A DNA stretch of 64,000 nt from Haloplanus vescus (GCF_900107665.1 NZ_FNQT01000003.1:298144-362143), one strand, 5' to 3'; positions 1-7,216 are shown, counted from the stretch's first letter. Numbers and translations are program-made. Notes: generated by a model from the sequence alone, not told the origin.

Positions 1-32
1 CCGAGGCGCTCGTCGCCGACCTCGTCGACTAG
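1..32 (+). CDS. C-terminal end of an unidentified gene (partial)
   Basis: The window opens inside an open frame that reads ...EALVADLVD and stops at the TAG at 30-32. Only the last nine residues are visible, so no function can be given. It ends 38 bases before the proteasome-like gene and may share a transcript with it. The frame is plausible from its haloarchaeal codon pattern (third-position C/G), but it is very short. Confidence 0.5.
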   Translation, partial: EALVADLVD

Positions 33-70
33 GCGACACGCCTACTTCCCTTCGGCCGTGACCCTCTCGC

Positions 71-610
71 ATGAGCACCGTTCTCGGCCTCGCGTGTGTC
101 GACGGCGTCGTTCTCGCGGGTGACCGACTGCACGCGACCGACGGCCACGTCCGCGGCACGCGCCGCCACGTCTTCGAGTTCGATAGCGTCGGCGTCGCCG
201 CCGTCGGCGACGACGTGGACGGGTTCGTCGACCGCTTGGAGGCCGAATGTCGGTCGTATCGCACCGACCGCGGTGCGGTTCGAATCGTCCCATTCGCGCG
301 GATGGCGAGCGACCTCGCCGCCGAGTTCGGCGTGTCTGCGCTCGTCGCCGCACCCGACGAGGCCGGGACGCCGCGCCTCCGCGCCGTCGCCTCCGACGGG
401 AGCGTCACGGACGACGACGTGGCGGCGTTCGGTAGCGGGGCGTCGCTCGCGTTGGGCGCCCTCGAAGCGAGTCACGACCCCGAGTCGACGCTCGACGCCG
501 CGGTGACGCTCGCCCGCGACGCTCTCGACAGCGCGGCGACACGAGACGCCGGCACCGGCGACGAGGTGGACCTCCTCCGCCTGCCCGCGGACAGCTCCGC
601 TGTGCCGTAG
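71..610 (+). CDS. Proteasome beta-subunit-like (Ntn-hydrolase fold) protein
   Basis: The 179-residue protein resembles 20S proteasome beta subunits but is shorter (beta subunits are usually about 200-240 residues). The N-terminus STVLGLACVDGVVLAGDR follows the beta-subunit pattern TTTVGx...DGVVLAAD: Asp17 of the mature numbering is kept and the glycine turn is present. There is no propeptide: the residue after Met is Ser, and the position of the catalytic Lys33 falls in a TRRHV stretch without lysine. A standard threonine-protease mechanism is therefore unlikely; it may be a regulatory or inactive paralogue, or use Ser. It lies just upstream of tRNA-Phe. The fold assignment is fairly firm and the lack of activity is inferred. 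Confidence 0.75.
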   Translation: MSTVLGLACVDGVVLAGDRLHATDGHVRGTRRHVFEFDSVGVAAVGDDVDGFVDRLEAECRSYRTDRGAVRIVPFARMASDLAAEFGVSALVAAPDEAGTPRLRAVASDGSVTDDDVAAFGSGASLALGALEASHDPESTLDAAVTLARDALDSAATRDAGTGDEVDLLRLPADSSAVP

Positions 611-656
611 TTCGAAACGAAATCCTTTTGGCTTCCATTCTCCTCGTCGCAAGTGC

Positions 657-730
657 GCCGCCTTAGCTCAGACTGGGAGAGCACTCGACTGAAGATCGAG
701 CTGTCCCCCGTTCAAATCGGGGAGGCGGCA
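657..730 (+). tRNA. tRNA-Phe (GAA)
   Basis: The cloverleaf folds fully: acceptor GCCGCCT pairs with AGGCGGC, the anticodon arm is CTCGA-CTGAAGA-TCGAG with anticodon GAA, and the T arm is CCCCG-TTCAAAT-CGGGG. The discriminator base is A, CCA is not encoded and there is no intron. The last 27 bases are the left attachment site of the integrated element, so insertion recreated an intact tRNA on this side. Confidence 0.97.
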
Positions 731-731
731 T
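704..731 (+). repeat. attL core (tRNA-Phe 3' end)
   Basis: The 28-bp sequence covers the T-arm and acceptor 3' half of tRNA-Phe plus one flanking T. It is identical to 8964-8991; the sequences diverge right after it (tacttg against tgcttc). Confidence 0.92.
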
Positions 732-1224
732 ACTTGTTGCGGGTCGAACCACAATCACTCCACAGCGTTGCGATTGACCCAACTTCGACGGGAAATTGCC
801 GGGAGATTTGCCCCCGTCACAGCACGCGACCTCGCGCTTGCTTGCGTTTCGTGAGATTCGACGTAGGCCAGTATGGTATAATTCCGGAACCGAGTGAATG
901 TGAAGCGTGCGTCTATTCGTCTGGTCAAACCATGTCAACCCAACCGTCAGGGTATCGGCAGATGTTGATTACGACTTTGCCACCCATGGAGAGGTTAATC
1001 TTGCGCCGCATACTCGTCGCTAAGATGCTGACGCATATGAACGATAGGACAAACTGAACCGGACGTCCTCAAACGGGTACGATGGTCGCCTACCGGACAC
1101 GCATATAGACGACACTGCCGAAGGAAAGATATCCGTGTCTTATGACGACGAACACTATAGCGCCTCACAGTGATGGAGAACTACTGCTTAACTCTTATTG
1201 ATGTACTCCTCGTACTAGAAGTCA
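731..1224. other. Intergenic region at the left end of the element; no gene seen
   Basis: About 490 bases follow the tRNA inside the element. The open frames here have poor codon patterns. A 41-codon open stretch at 1048-1173 reads like the tail of a coding region (...GKISVSYDDEHYSASQ) but has no start codon, so it could be a gene remnant. A TATA-like tcttatt near 1192 is a possible promoter for the gene at 1225. Confidence 0.5.
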
Positions 1225-1518
1225 ATGAGTAATGAACCGGATTGGAAACAATGTCCTACGTGTAGTGGGAACGGTACCGTCGTTACTGATGAGAGAGGTG
1301 TTCAAAATTGTCCGACCTGTGGTGGGAGTGGACGTGTTGAGAAAGAGTTCCACGAGAAGTTATCGAAAGAAGAGAAACAGACAATGGGAGGGGCAGGTGG
1401 GGCGCTTTTCGGTGCAGCCGTTGGAGGTCCTGTAGGGGCAGTTATCGGTGGCGTACTTGGTGCAGCATTAGCGGGTGCTGATGATGAGGACGACGATGAT
1501 GAGATAGAACACGTGTAA
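1225..1518 (+). CDS. Small DnaJ-type zinc-finger protein with a glycine-zipper tail
   Basis: The 97-residue protein has two CxxCxGxG repeats (CPTCSGNG at about 9-16 and CPTCGGSG at about 29-36), as in the DnaJ cysteine-rich domain. Four cysteines could hold one zinc ion. A short charged linker (KLSKEEKQ) leads into a glycine/alanine-rich hydrophobic stretch at about 53-86 (GGAGGALFGAAVGG...) that resembles a glycine-zipper membrane segment. The tail is very acidic (DDEDDDDE). There is no J domain, so it is not a co-chaperone by itself. It ends 3 bases before the next gene, so the two are probably one transcript. The specific role is unknown. Confidence 0.75.
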   Translation: MSNEPDWKQCPTCSGNGTVVTDERGVQNCPTCGGSGRVEKEFHEKLSKEEKQTMGGAGGALFGAAVGGPVGAVIGGVLGAALAGADDEDDDDEIEHV

Positions 1519-1521
1519 CCT

Positions 1522-2016
1522 ATGATTGACATATCTCTTCTTGTTGAAGTATTCGCTCTTCCCCTTACCACTCTCGGCGTGCTAATTGGGTTTCGGTATG
1601 AAATATACGATGGTATACAGAATTACGCCGACCGCCTCGTCAATTTTGTGACTGCACAAGTTGAAAGTGCAGATACGGCAACTCCAGCCGATGTTCACGA
1701 CTGGTCAAGCACATTGAGAGCCGCCAAACTGTATCATCGTTCTTGCGATGCGGCGATGTACTTTGGGTATGGAAGTATTGTGAGTTGGGGTATGAGTATG
1801 TGGCTCTTCCGTGTTAATCTATTTCAACTTGGTAGCACAACTCTGCCAATAGTTAACGCTACAATCGCTACAATGGCGGCGATTTTTTCTTTCGGACTTT
1901 TCAGTCTTCTTCTCTTTACTGTCTGTTCTCTATTCTATATTGACCATACTCGAGCGTCTACCTCCACATCTGAGTCACAAAGCGGTGCTCAAACTGGAAC
2001 GGATAGCAATCCCTGA
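1522..2016 (+). CDS. Membrane protein of unknown function
   Basis: The 164-residue protein has a hydrophobic N-terminal segment (about 5-25), a soluble stretch with aromatic and charged residues (about 26-75), then two strong hydrophobic segments at about 80-100 and 108-140. The tail is Ser/Thr-rich (about 145-164). It lies 3 bases after the zinc-finger gene. Codon use is AT-rich compared with chromosomal genes in the window, in keeping with recent acquisition. No family is recognised. Confidence 0.7.
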   Translation: MIDISLLVEVFALPLTTLGVLIGFRYEIYDGIQNYADRLVNFVTAQVESADTATPADVHDWSSTLRAAKLYHRSCDAAMYFGYGSIVSWGMSMWLFRVNLFQLGSTTLPIVNATIATMAAIFSFGLFSLLLFTVCSLFYIDHTRASTSTSESQSGAQTGTDSNP

Positions 2017-2232
2017 GTCGAGCCTCGCCGGGAATGTGTATTGCTCGCATATACTACTTGAAATATGTGATGCGGCCGGTGTTCAACATTCCAAAGTCAT
2101 CGGGATGCCTGCTTTCGCGTCTCTGCAAAGACACGACGGTCTCTCCCTGTTCGTCTCACCGGCACCCACGATGTATCCGATAAAACCTGCCTCCCGAGAA
2201 CAACGAGTCTGCTGTCGTCTCTACGCTCGGAA

Positions 2233-2616
2233 TTATCCCTGCTTCAAGAATCCGAGCACGTTATCAGAGACGTGCAGTAGCACCCACAGTGGGAACCCGA
2301 AGAAGATGATACCGAACCAGAACAGGAACAACGCGATAGGTAGAGGTTCGGGAAGTACGGTGATTGGATACCCGAGCGCATTACCTACCACTGCGAAGAG
2401 GAAGGTCACAACACCGAGTAGATTGACCGTCCCGAGAGCGCGACGAGGCGACTGAAACGGTCCGTAGGGGTCAGACCAGTCCCACGAATCGTTCTCTATC
2501 GAGGTCGCGTTATCGGTCGTCTCGTAGTCGTCCCCGACTGCGGTCCCACATTCAGGACAGTACGAGGTATCGTCGTCAAGCTCTGCACCACATTGTTGGC
2601 AATATCTGACTGACAC
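2233..2616 (-). CDS. Zinc-ribbon membrane protein
   Basis: The protein has 127 residues from the GTG at 2614-2616. It opens directly with a zinc ribbon, VRYCQQCGAEL then SYCPECGTAV (CxxC-x12-CxxC), followed by an acidic linker and two hydrophobic segments near the C-terminus, roughly 75-95 and 100-120. This layout, a zinc ribbon at the extreme N-terminus followed by membrane helices, is common in haloarchaea. A longer GTG start at 2730 would give 165 residues, but the added stretch is AT-rich and carries a TATA-like tatatc element, so it reads better as promoter. It points against its neighbours. The function is unknown. Confidence 0.65.
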   Translation of the reverse strand: MSVRYCQQCGAELDDDTSYCPECGTAVGDDYETTDNATSIENDSWDWSDPYGPFQSPRRALGTVNLLGVVTFLFAVVGNALGYPITVLPEPLPIALFLFWFGIIFFGFPLWVLLHVSDNVLGFLKQG

Positions 2617-3002
2617 GTCACGACGCTCGGAGGAGTCGCTGGTAGGTTTGGTGGAGAATTTTCTATTCCGAAATCCGATGAATTGTCGATATAGATATTC
2701 TCTTTCTTTCTTCGTGACCTGTCTCTGCACTAGTCCAAGTTGTTGACTCTGTGTTCACTTCGGCGAGACCAAAGAGCGAGGGGTATGCTCGCGTTCATTA
2801 CAATTGTCCCTGTCTTCCTGCCGTTGTGGTCCTTCGGGCGCAGAGACGTGAATCTACGACACGAGACAGTCCTATAAGATATTTACCTACGGTTGTGCTG
2901 ACTCAGGCTTGCTATCTTGTACCACGACACATGTGTATCCAGAGAACACCCCTATTTTAGAACCGGTGCTACAGGCGGGTCTAATTCGTATAATGCTATG
3001 CA
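2617..3002. other. Intergenic promoter region; no gene seen
   Basis: This stretch lies between the minus-strand zinc-ribbon gene and the plus-strand ATPase operon. It is AT-rich. Possible TATA elements are tatagatatt around 2691-2700 (for the minus gene) and ttttag at 2953-2958 (for the small gene at 3003). A short plus-strand open frame at 2751-2960 has no coding character. Confidence 0.45.
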
Positions 3003-3137
3003 ATGGAACGAACCACCATTGCGCTCGAATCGAAGACGCGCGACAACCTTCGAGCGTTGAAGACAGGCGGACAGACCTACGACGACGTGCTCCGCGACCT
3101 GATGGAGCAGTACCGACAGGAGCACCTGGAGGAGTAA
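3003..3137 (+). CDS. Very small ribbon-helix-helix-like protein
   Basis: The product has 44 residues, MERTTIALESKTRDNLRAL... ending ...MEQYRQEHLEE. The pattern (a short N-terminal strand TTIAL, then helix ESKTRDNLRALK, GGQTYDDVLRDLMEQY as a second helix) is that of CopG/VapB-like ribbon-helix-helix DNA-binding proteins. Many haloarchaeal toxin-antitoxin and plasmid-copy regulators look like this. It is the first gene of a tight three-gene cluster: only 3 bases separate it from the 26-residue ORF, which overlaps the ATPase start. Its probable job is autoregulation of that cluster or DNA partitioning; no toxin partner is visible next to it. Confidence 0.7.
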   Translation: MERTTIALESKTRDNLRALKTGGQTYDDVLRDLMEQYRQEHLEE

Positions 3138-3140
3138 ACA

Positions 3141-3221
3141 ATGGAGAGAACCGGGTATGCACACGACGTTTCGAGTTCAATTCACCTAGGCCTTGTCGTC
3201 AACGGAGGTGAATCGCTATGA
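3141..3221 (+). CDS. 26-residue ORF coupled to the ATPase gene
   Basis: An ATG at 3141 follows a GGAGGAG Shine-Dalgarno-like run (3128-3134), and its TGA overlaps the next ATG as ATGA at 3218-3221. The peptide (MERTGYAHDVSS...) matches nothing I know. Its end contains GGAGGTG, which is also the Shine-Dalgarno site of the ATPase gene. It may simply provide translational coupling rather than a working peptide. Confidence 0.4.
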   Translation: MERTGYAHDVSSSIHLGLVVNGGESL

Positions 3222-4441
3222 CGTGGGGACTGTCGGACGAAGAGACCACGACGAGTACCGGTCCTGAAGTGGACATAGACGAGTACGGTGTTCGTAGTAC
3301 CGTACTTGACAACTTCGACGAACGGATGTGGCACGTAATCGAGGCCGTGATGTCCGTTCATGCGACCCTGTTCATAGACGGTATCGAGAGTTGTTTCGGG
3401 TTGATTATCGAAGGCCCGTCAGGAGCAGGAAAGAGTACGGCATTACGCCCATTTGAAGGTGTAAACTCGCAATTCTATCGGTCGGACGACGTTACCCCTG
3501 CTTCGTTCGTGAGTCACGACGCCTCGAGAGACGAAGATGAGTTATCGCAAGACGACCTTCTGCCTCGAATCAAGCACAAAACGCTACTGAACCCCGAAAT
3601 GGCGAACTGGTTCGGGGGCGACTGGGGCGTCAGGAAGGAGAAGATGGCACGGCTGGTTCGTGTAATGGACGGACAGGGATTCACGAGCGATTCAGGAACG
3701 CATGGTCGCCGTGGATATGAAGGTGATTACCGATTCAATTTCATCGGGGCAACTACTCCTCTCAAGCAGAAGGACTGGGAAATGATGGGCCACACCGGAA
3801 ATCGGTTCATGTTTATTGAAATGCCGAGCAGCGACAACCGTGAAGAGGTCTATCGTGATATTATCTTCAGTGAACGTGAGTACGGACAAAAAGTGAATGA
3901 GATTACACAATCGGTTCAAAATTTCCTCACCGACCTATGGAACGATAACAGGGGTGCGAATGGCGTCAAGTGGGCTGCGACTCCGCGAGAGGAAGTCGGT
4001 GAGGGGTTAATATATCTATCGAGGCTCATTCTTCACGCTCGCGCTCCCCTAGGGGAGACTTCTGAACCGGAGGCTCCCGGGCGTGTAACGGATATGGTGA
4101 AGAATATTGCGAGAGGGCACGCACTTCTGCACGGTCGAGACCATGTCACTACTGACGACTTAGATATTTGCGCGCGGATTGCGTTGAGTACCGTTCCGAA
4201 AAAGCGTCGTTGCCTCTTACGCGAACTTCTACAATTAGGGCCGAGCGGGCGTATGCGAACACGAGAGGTGCAGAATCGACTTAATGTCGCACACGAGACG
4301 GCGACAGACCGAATGAAGACGTTAGATTCGCTCGGTGTTGCACGTCAATACAACGAAACCGTACAGGGAGGACAAGCAGAATTTATCGAACTTGACTCCG
4401 AGTTCGCTTGGCCGGAGAACCTCGCCTTTCCTGACCAGTGA
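3218..4441 (+). CDS. P-loop ATPase with C-terminal winged helix, element-encoded
   Basis: The 407-residue protein has a Walker A motif EGPSGAGKST at residues 65-74 after a short acidic N-terminus. The middle holds a distinctive stretch: KTLLNPEM at about 127-134, VRVMDGQGFTSDSGTHGRRG near 148-167, and FIGATTPLKQ after that. The GATTP segment sits where AAA-type ATPases have sensor 1. Residues about 275-330 form a helical lid-like region, and about 345-395 form a winged helix (MRTREVQNRLNVAHETATDR). This suggests an ATP-driven DNA-binding protein, possibly a replication initiator or helicase loader for the element. There is no primase or integrase motif. GGAGGTG at 3208-3214 supports the start, and the gene overlaps the upstream small ORF by ATGA. 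Confidence 0.75.
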   Translation: MTWGLSDEETTTSTGPEVDIDEYGVRSTVLDNFDERMWHVIEAVMSVHATLFIDGIESCFGLIIEGPSGAGKSTALRPFEGVNSQFYRSDDVTPASFVSHDASRDEDELSQDDLLPRIKHKTLLNPEMANWFGGDWGVRKEKMARLVRVMDGQGFTSDSGTHGRRGYEGDYRFNFIGATTPLKQKDWEMMGHTGNRFMFIEMPSSDNREEVYRDIIFSEREYGQKVNEITQSVQNFLTDLWNDNRGANGVKWAATPREEVGEGLIYLSRLILHARAPLGETSEPEAPGRVTDMVKNIARGHALLHGRDHVTTDDLDICARIALSTVPKKRRCLLRELLQLGPSGRMRTREVQNRLNVAHETATDRMKTLDSLGVARQYNETVQGGQAEFIELDSEFAWPENLAFPDQ

Positions 4442-4650
4442 TATGAAGTGTAGTATTTTTAAAGTTTAGACCGGCAGCGGGTACGTGCGTTCACAAAACA
4501 GTCAAACGTGTAGCATAGGACACTACTCTGGATATATAACTAACAGATAGAGACGGGTTCAACGGTTGCTGACCTTGTTCCAACGATACTGACTGACGTG
4601 TACCTGCGACCAGTCTAAACTTTCCATTATTGATATTTCGACCATCCCTC

Positions 4651-4902
4651 TCATTCGACCTCTTCGGCATCAACTTCGCCGTCAAGAAACCGTCGTCCGA
4701 GGTCAGTAAGTCGGTAGTTTGAGGGGTCAATCCGTTGTAGAAGGCCCGAATTAGCGAGTTTTCGGCATCGACGCGAAATGTATTCAGCGGTGTAATCGAT
4801 ATTCGCGGCAATCACGGTCGGCGAGGCGACAATATCCTTCTCGTGTAAAAACTCAAGAACACGCTCGTCTGCCTGTGTCATCCAGTCAACCCGTGGTCGC
4901 AT
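4651..4902 (-). CDS. Winged-helix repressor (PhiH1-repressor-like)
   Basis: The 83-residue protein MRPRVDWMTQADERVLEFL... has the compact winged-helix pattern seen in PhiH1-type repressors of halophages and haloarchaeal elements: helix 1 ADERVLEFLHEKD, turn and helix 2 SPTVIAANIDY, recognition helix TAEYISRRCRKLANSGLL, wing RIDPSNYRLTDLGRRFLDGE. It is transcribed divergently from the HhH-GPD-like gene at 5035. The shared intergenic space holds inverted repeats, so it probably represses its own and the divergent promoter. It is a good candidate for the lysogeny or maintenance switch of the element. Confidence 0.8.
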   Translation of the reverse strand: MRPRVDWMTQADERVLEFLHEKDIVASPTVIAANIDYTAEYISRRCRKLANSGLLQRIDPSNYRLTDLGRRFLDGEVDAEEVE

Positions 4903-4939
4903 TTAATAGCGATAGTACGGGTTTAGGATGCATGAGGGA

Positions 4940-4978
4940 GTGTCAAAATGTGGTTATAGACACGAGAAATAATTTTGA
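4940..4978. promoter_or_regulatory. Inverted repeats in the divergent promoter (candidate operator)
   Basis: GTGTC (4940-4944) pairs with GACAC (4959-4963), and TCAAAAT (4943-4949) pairs with ATTTTGA (4972-4978). The two inverted repeats interlock between the divergent repressor gene (start 4902) and the gene at 5035. This is a natural place for binding of the adjacent winged-helix protein. Seen in sequence; binding is inferred. Confidence 0.4.
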
Positions 4979-5034
4979 TAGATACGAATTTTTGTGGTTA
5001 ACACTAAGTGAATAGAGAGATTCAGTAGGAGGTA

Positions 5035-5589
5035 ATGGATTTAGGTCGGCGCATACTCGAACAGAAGGAGGTGTTGTACGCAGAGACCGAGGATTTGTAC
5101 GAAGATGAAGTTGCTCAACTCGAATCGTTGCCTACTGCGTTCAAGGAAGGAACGTGGTCGCAAGAAGACATAGAGTGGATAATTGAGTGGAAAGTCGGTA
5201 AAGCGTTCGAGAAACCCGTTCTCCGTTACTTCCGCAACAACGACGACGCAGTCATTCGAGACAATATCGAACGAGCAGTTCACGAGTCGAACATCCGAAC
5301 CAAGGTCGAGTCACTCACGTCGTTGAGCGGGGTCGGTGTCCCCGTCGCGTCAGCGATTCTCTTGTTCATCAATCCGGACCGGTTTACCGTGATTGACGAG
5401 CGGGCATGGCGCGTACTGTACGAGACGGGGTATCTCACGCAGGAACTCTCAGATGACCCGACCGTCGAGGAGTACTTGATATACCTCGGAGCGTGTTGGG
5501 CACTCTCAAACGAGTACGACGTAAGTCTCCGTGCGCTCGACATGGCGCTGTGGGCGTTTGATACAGAGGATACCATCACCAGCGACTAA
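5035..5589 (+). CDS. HhH-GPD-like protein of unknown role
   Basis: The 184-residue protein has a helix-hairpin-helix at about 94-112 (LTSLSGVGVPVASAILLF) followed by the conserved aspartate region TVIDERAW (Asp121), the hallmark of the HhH-GPD DNA-glycosylase fold. An upstream conserved patch WIIEWKVGK lies at 48-56. It is much shorter than MutY/OGG enzymes and lacks the [4Fe-4S] cysteine cluster. Similar stand-alone proteins are frequent in genomic islands and phage, but their substrate is generally not established. AGGAGGT lies only one base before the ATG, an unusually tight spacing. The next gene begins 27 bases downstream, so an operon is likely. It could be a repair enzyme or part of a defence function. 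Confidence 0.7.
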   Translation: MDLGRRILEQKEVLYAETEDLYEDEVAQLESLPTAFKEGTWSQEDIEWIIEWKVGKAFEKPVLRYFRNNDDAVIRDNIERAVHESNIRTKVESLTSLSGVGVPVASAILLFINPDRFTVIDERAWRVLYETGYLTQELSDDPTVEEYLIYLGACWALSNEYDVSLRALDMALWAFDTEDTITSD

Positions 5590-5616
5590 ATCCAGTCAGG
5601 AGAAATACTACAACGC

Positions 5617-6078
5617 ATGGACGACTCAGAACGGCCCGAACGTCCCGGTCCCGATGCTGACGCCGCTGAGATAGCGGAGTGGATGGAGAAGGATTTCGGG
5701 CGGGCCGTGGCTGAGGGAATGGCAAACGCTGGCAACGAGGATGACTCCGATGACGAGCAGGAGGTCGTTGAGGTCGAGATACTCAATCACGAGCGCGGTG
5801 AAGTCGTCGGGACGATAGACACGAACGGAAACTTGGACACGGAGAGCGAGGTGCTGAGAAACGTCTCGCAGGAATATCTTGAGGAGGGCATCCCCGTGCT
5901 CGTCCCTACGATTTACGAGAACGAGGACGGCGAGACAGTTCACGCCGACGCCGAGGTAATGGTCGAACCGGGAACTACGGGATTCGTGCGAGCCTTCGTT
6001 GACGAACTCCCGAGTCCGTTCGACTATGATACGGAGGTTCTCGGTGAACTGCCGGTATACGCGAACGATGTCTCCTGA
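5617..6078 (+). CDS. Hypothetical acidic protein
   Basis: The 153-residue protein is not recognised. It starts with an acidic, proline-rich stretch (RPERPGPDADAAE), has a short helix EWMEKDFGRAVAEGMANAG at about 20-38, an acidic linker, then a beta-rich part with VEVEILNHERGEVVG and a regular string of acidic strands to the end. No catalytic or metal-binding motif is visible. It follows the HhH-GPD-like gene by 27 bases and converges on the gene at 6112, with a hairpin between them. Confidence 0.65.
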   Translation: MDDSERPERPGPDADAAEIAEWMEKDFGRAVAEGMANAGNEDDSDDEQEVVEVEILNHERGEVVGTIDTNGNLDTESEVLRNVSQEYLEEGIPVLVPTIYENEDGETVHADAEVMVEPGTTGFVRAFVDELPSPFDYDTEVLGELPVYANDVS

Positions 6079-6097
6079 CTGCAAAAAATCGAAACGG

Positions 6098-6113
6098 AGG
6101 CCCGTGTGGGCCT
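6098..6113. terminator. Short hairpin between convergent genes
   Basis: AGGCCC (6098-6103), loop GTGT, GGGCCT (6108-6113) form a perfect 6-bp stem. It overlaps the stop codon of the minus-strand gene (6112-6114). An A-run (6083-6088) precedes it, which is a T-run for minus-strand transcripts. It may serve as a two-way terminator. Confidence 0.4.
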
Positions 6114-6687
6114 ACTCCTCGTCGTCCGACGCCTTGTTCTTCTCAGCCACGAGCGAGTACGTTTCCTTCGTGAAACGGTACTTGCTCGGGTCGGCGTACG
6201 GCTGGAGGACTGTCCGTCCCACAGCCTCGTTCACCTTGTGCTTGACCTCGTTGAAGTCGTAGGGATTCCCGACTTCATCGAGTAGGTCACGTGTGATTCC
6301 TTCGCGGTCACACACTTGGGCCACCAGCGTGTGAAGGGCGCTGGTGTTACCCCACGGAGCGGCGTTCCGCGTGTCGCGCTCCGAGTCGTACTCGATGTCC
6401 AGAATGATGGGGTTCGTCCCACCCTGGAACTCCTTCACGAGGTATCCGTCCTCGACGAGGTCGTTTAGGAGACGAGTGTACTTCAACGAAGTGAGAACCC
6501 GCTCCTTATCGTCGATGACGTCCTCGATGGTATCGGAACCCTCCACGTCTTCGCGGAGGTCGGGACGGTTGAACGTCTGGGGCCCGTGAACGTGGGCGAT
6601 TGTCTGTGCTACTCGCTGTCGTGCCGTGGTGAGTTCGTCCCACGGTGTGTGTTCGTCGTCGGAACGTGAGTCGGTAACCGAGCTCAT
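6112..6687 (-). CDS. Hypothetical protein, possible winged-helix domains
   Basis: The 191-residue protein is mostly helical with two stretches that could be winged helices: QRVAQTIAHVHGPQTFNRPDL through ...LLNDLVEDGYLVKEF (about 23-95), and LVAQVCDREGITRDLLDEVG at about 118-140 followed by KYRFTKETYSLVAEK. The pattern is suggestive of a DNA-binding regulator but not diagnostic. A TATA-like aaatagtt on the minus strand lies near 6723-6730. It is convergent to the gene at 5617. Confidence 0.6.
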   Translation of the reverse strand: MSSVTDSRSDDEHTPWDELTTARQRVAQTIAHVHGPQTFNRPDLREDVEGSDTIEDVIDDKERVLTSLKYTRLLNDLVEDGYLVKEFQGGTNPIILDIEYDSERDTRNAAPWGNTSALHTLVAQVCDREGITRDLLDEVGNPYDFNEVKHKVNEAVGRTVLQPYADPSKYRFTKETYSLVAEKNKASDDEE

Positions 6688-6719
6688 GTGATGGGGCGCT
6701 CGGCCGTCTGCGACAAGAG

Positions 6720-6916
6720 AAAACTATTTCGTCAGGGCGGCCAAAGACTGGCATAAGCCCCGATAGCCTCCCTTGTCGCGGGGGCCCCGAATCCTTGCGG
6801 CCGAACGGGGGCGTTGGTGGGGCTGTCCTCCTCTCGGCCCGCGGAACCTGCCAGGGAACCGCGCGGGCCGAATCGTACTTCGTTTGACCTATCGTCGACC
6901 GGGAAGTCCGGCGTTC
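6720..6916 (-). ncRNA. Candidate structured RNA (unidentified)
   Basis: On the minus strand a TATA element TTATAT (plus 6945-6940) stands about 25 bases before 6916. The downstream 200 bases are GC-rich, contain a 10-bp perfect stem and end near a T-rich run (TTTTCTC). The open frame through it has no haloarchaeal codon bias. It matches neither RNase P RNA nor SRP RNA consensus as far as I can see. An origin of replication is an equal alternative. Confidence 0.25.
6834..6871. repeat. Perfect 10-bp inverted repeat
   Basis: TCGGCCCGCG (6834-6843) and CGCGGGCCGA (6862-6871) are exact reverse complements with an 18-base spacer. The spacer carries GAACC and a GGAACC copy on the same strand. It is the strongest stem in the element's noncoding DNA. 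Confidence 0.8.
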
Positions 6917-7216
6917 GGTCACAAAGTGGGACCCCCGGCATATAAGCATTTCCCCGCACGCTCCGCAAAATTGAGAAGTTCTAGGTTAACCCAAACCTTT
7001 CTGCTCACGTTTGAAATGCAAATATCGTGAATCTGGATATCCGACTGATGTTCTTTGAAACGGGAGAATGTGCCTGAAACGCCCGATAGACAGCATTTCA
7101 GCCTATATTTCCACAATCGACGGGTTCTATGACCACATTTGACGTTTCAAATTTCCCGAGGAAGCAGGAATATAGAATATCTCTGCAAAGAATTTATGCT
7201 CGGAGCGTTCCACAGG

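Larger units (their letters stand above)
6688..7216. other. GC-rich intergenic segment with strong secondary structure
   Basis: About 530 bases without a convincing protein gene. The part 6720-6960 is much more GC-rich than the rest of the element and contains a perfect 10-bp inverted repeat. A minus-strand TATA element (plus 6940-6945) could drive a short RNA across it. The part 6960-7216 is AT-rich and contains the promoter of the next gene (tttatg at 7193-7198). The GC-rich part could be a structured RNA or the replication origin of the element. Confidence 0.5.

Noticed and set aside
653..1057. 134-codon open frame starting inside tRNA-Phe
   Set aside because: It begins in the tRNA and has no haloarchaeal codon bias or family resemblance; the start codon belongs to the RNA gene.
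1048..1173. Open stretch ending ...GKISVSYDDEHYSASQ
   Set aside because: It looks protein-like at the end but has no start codon and sits in a noncoding region; kept only as a possible gene remnant.
4491..4811. 106-codon minus-strand open frame overlapping the repressor
   Set aside because: It overlaps the well-supported winged-helix repressor in another frame.
6732..6968. 78-codon minus-strand open frame in the GC-rich element segment
   Set aside because: The composition follows base content, with arginine/proline/glycine-rich runs, and there is no conserved pattern. RNA or origin is likelier.
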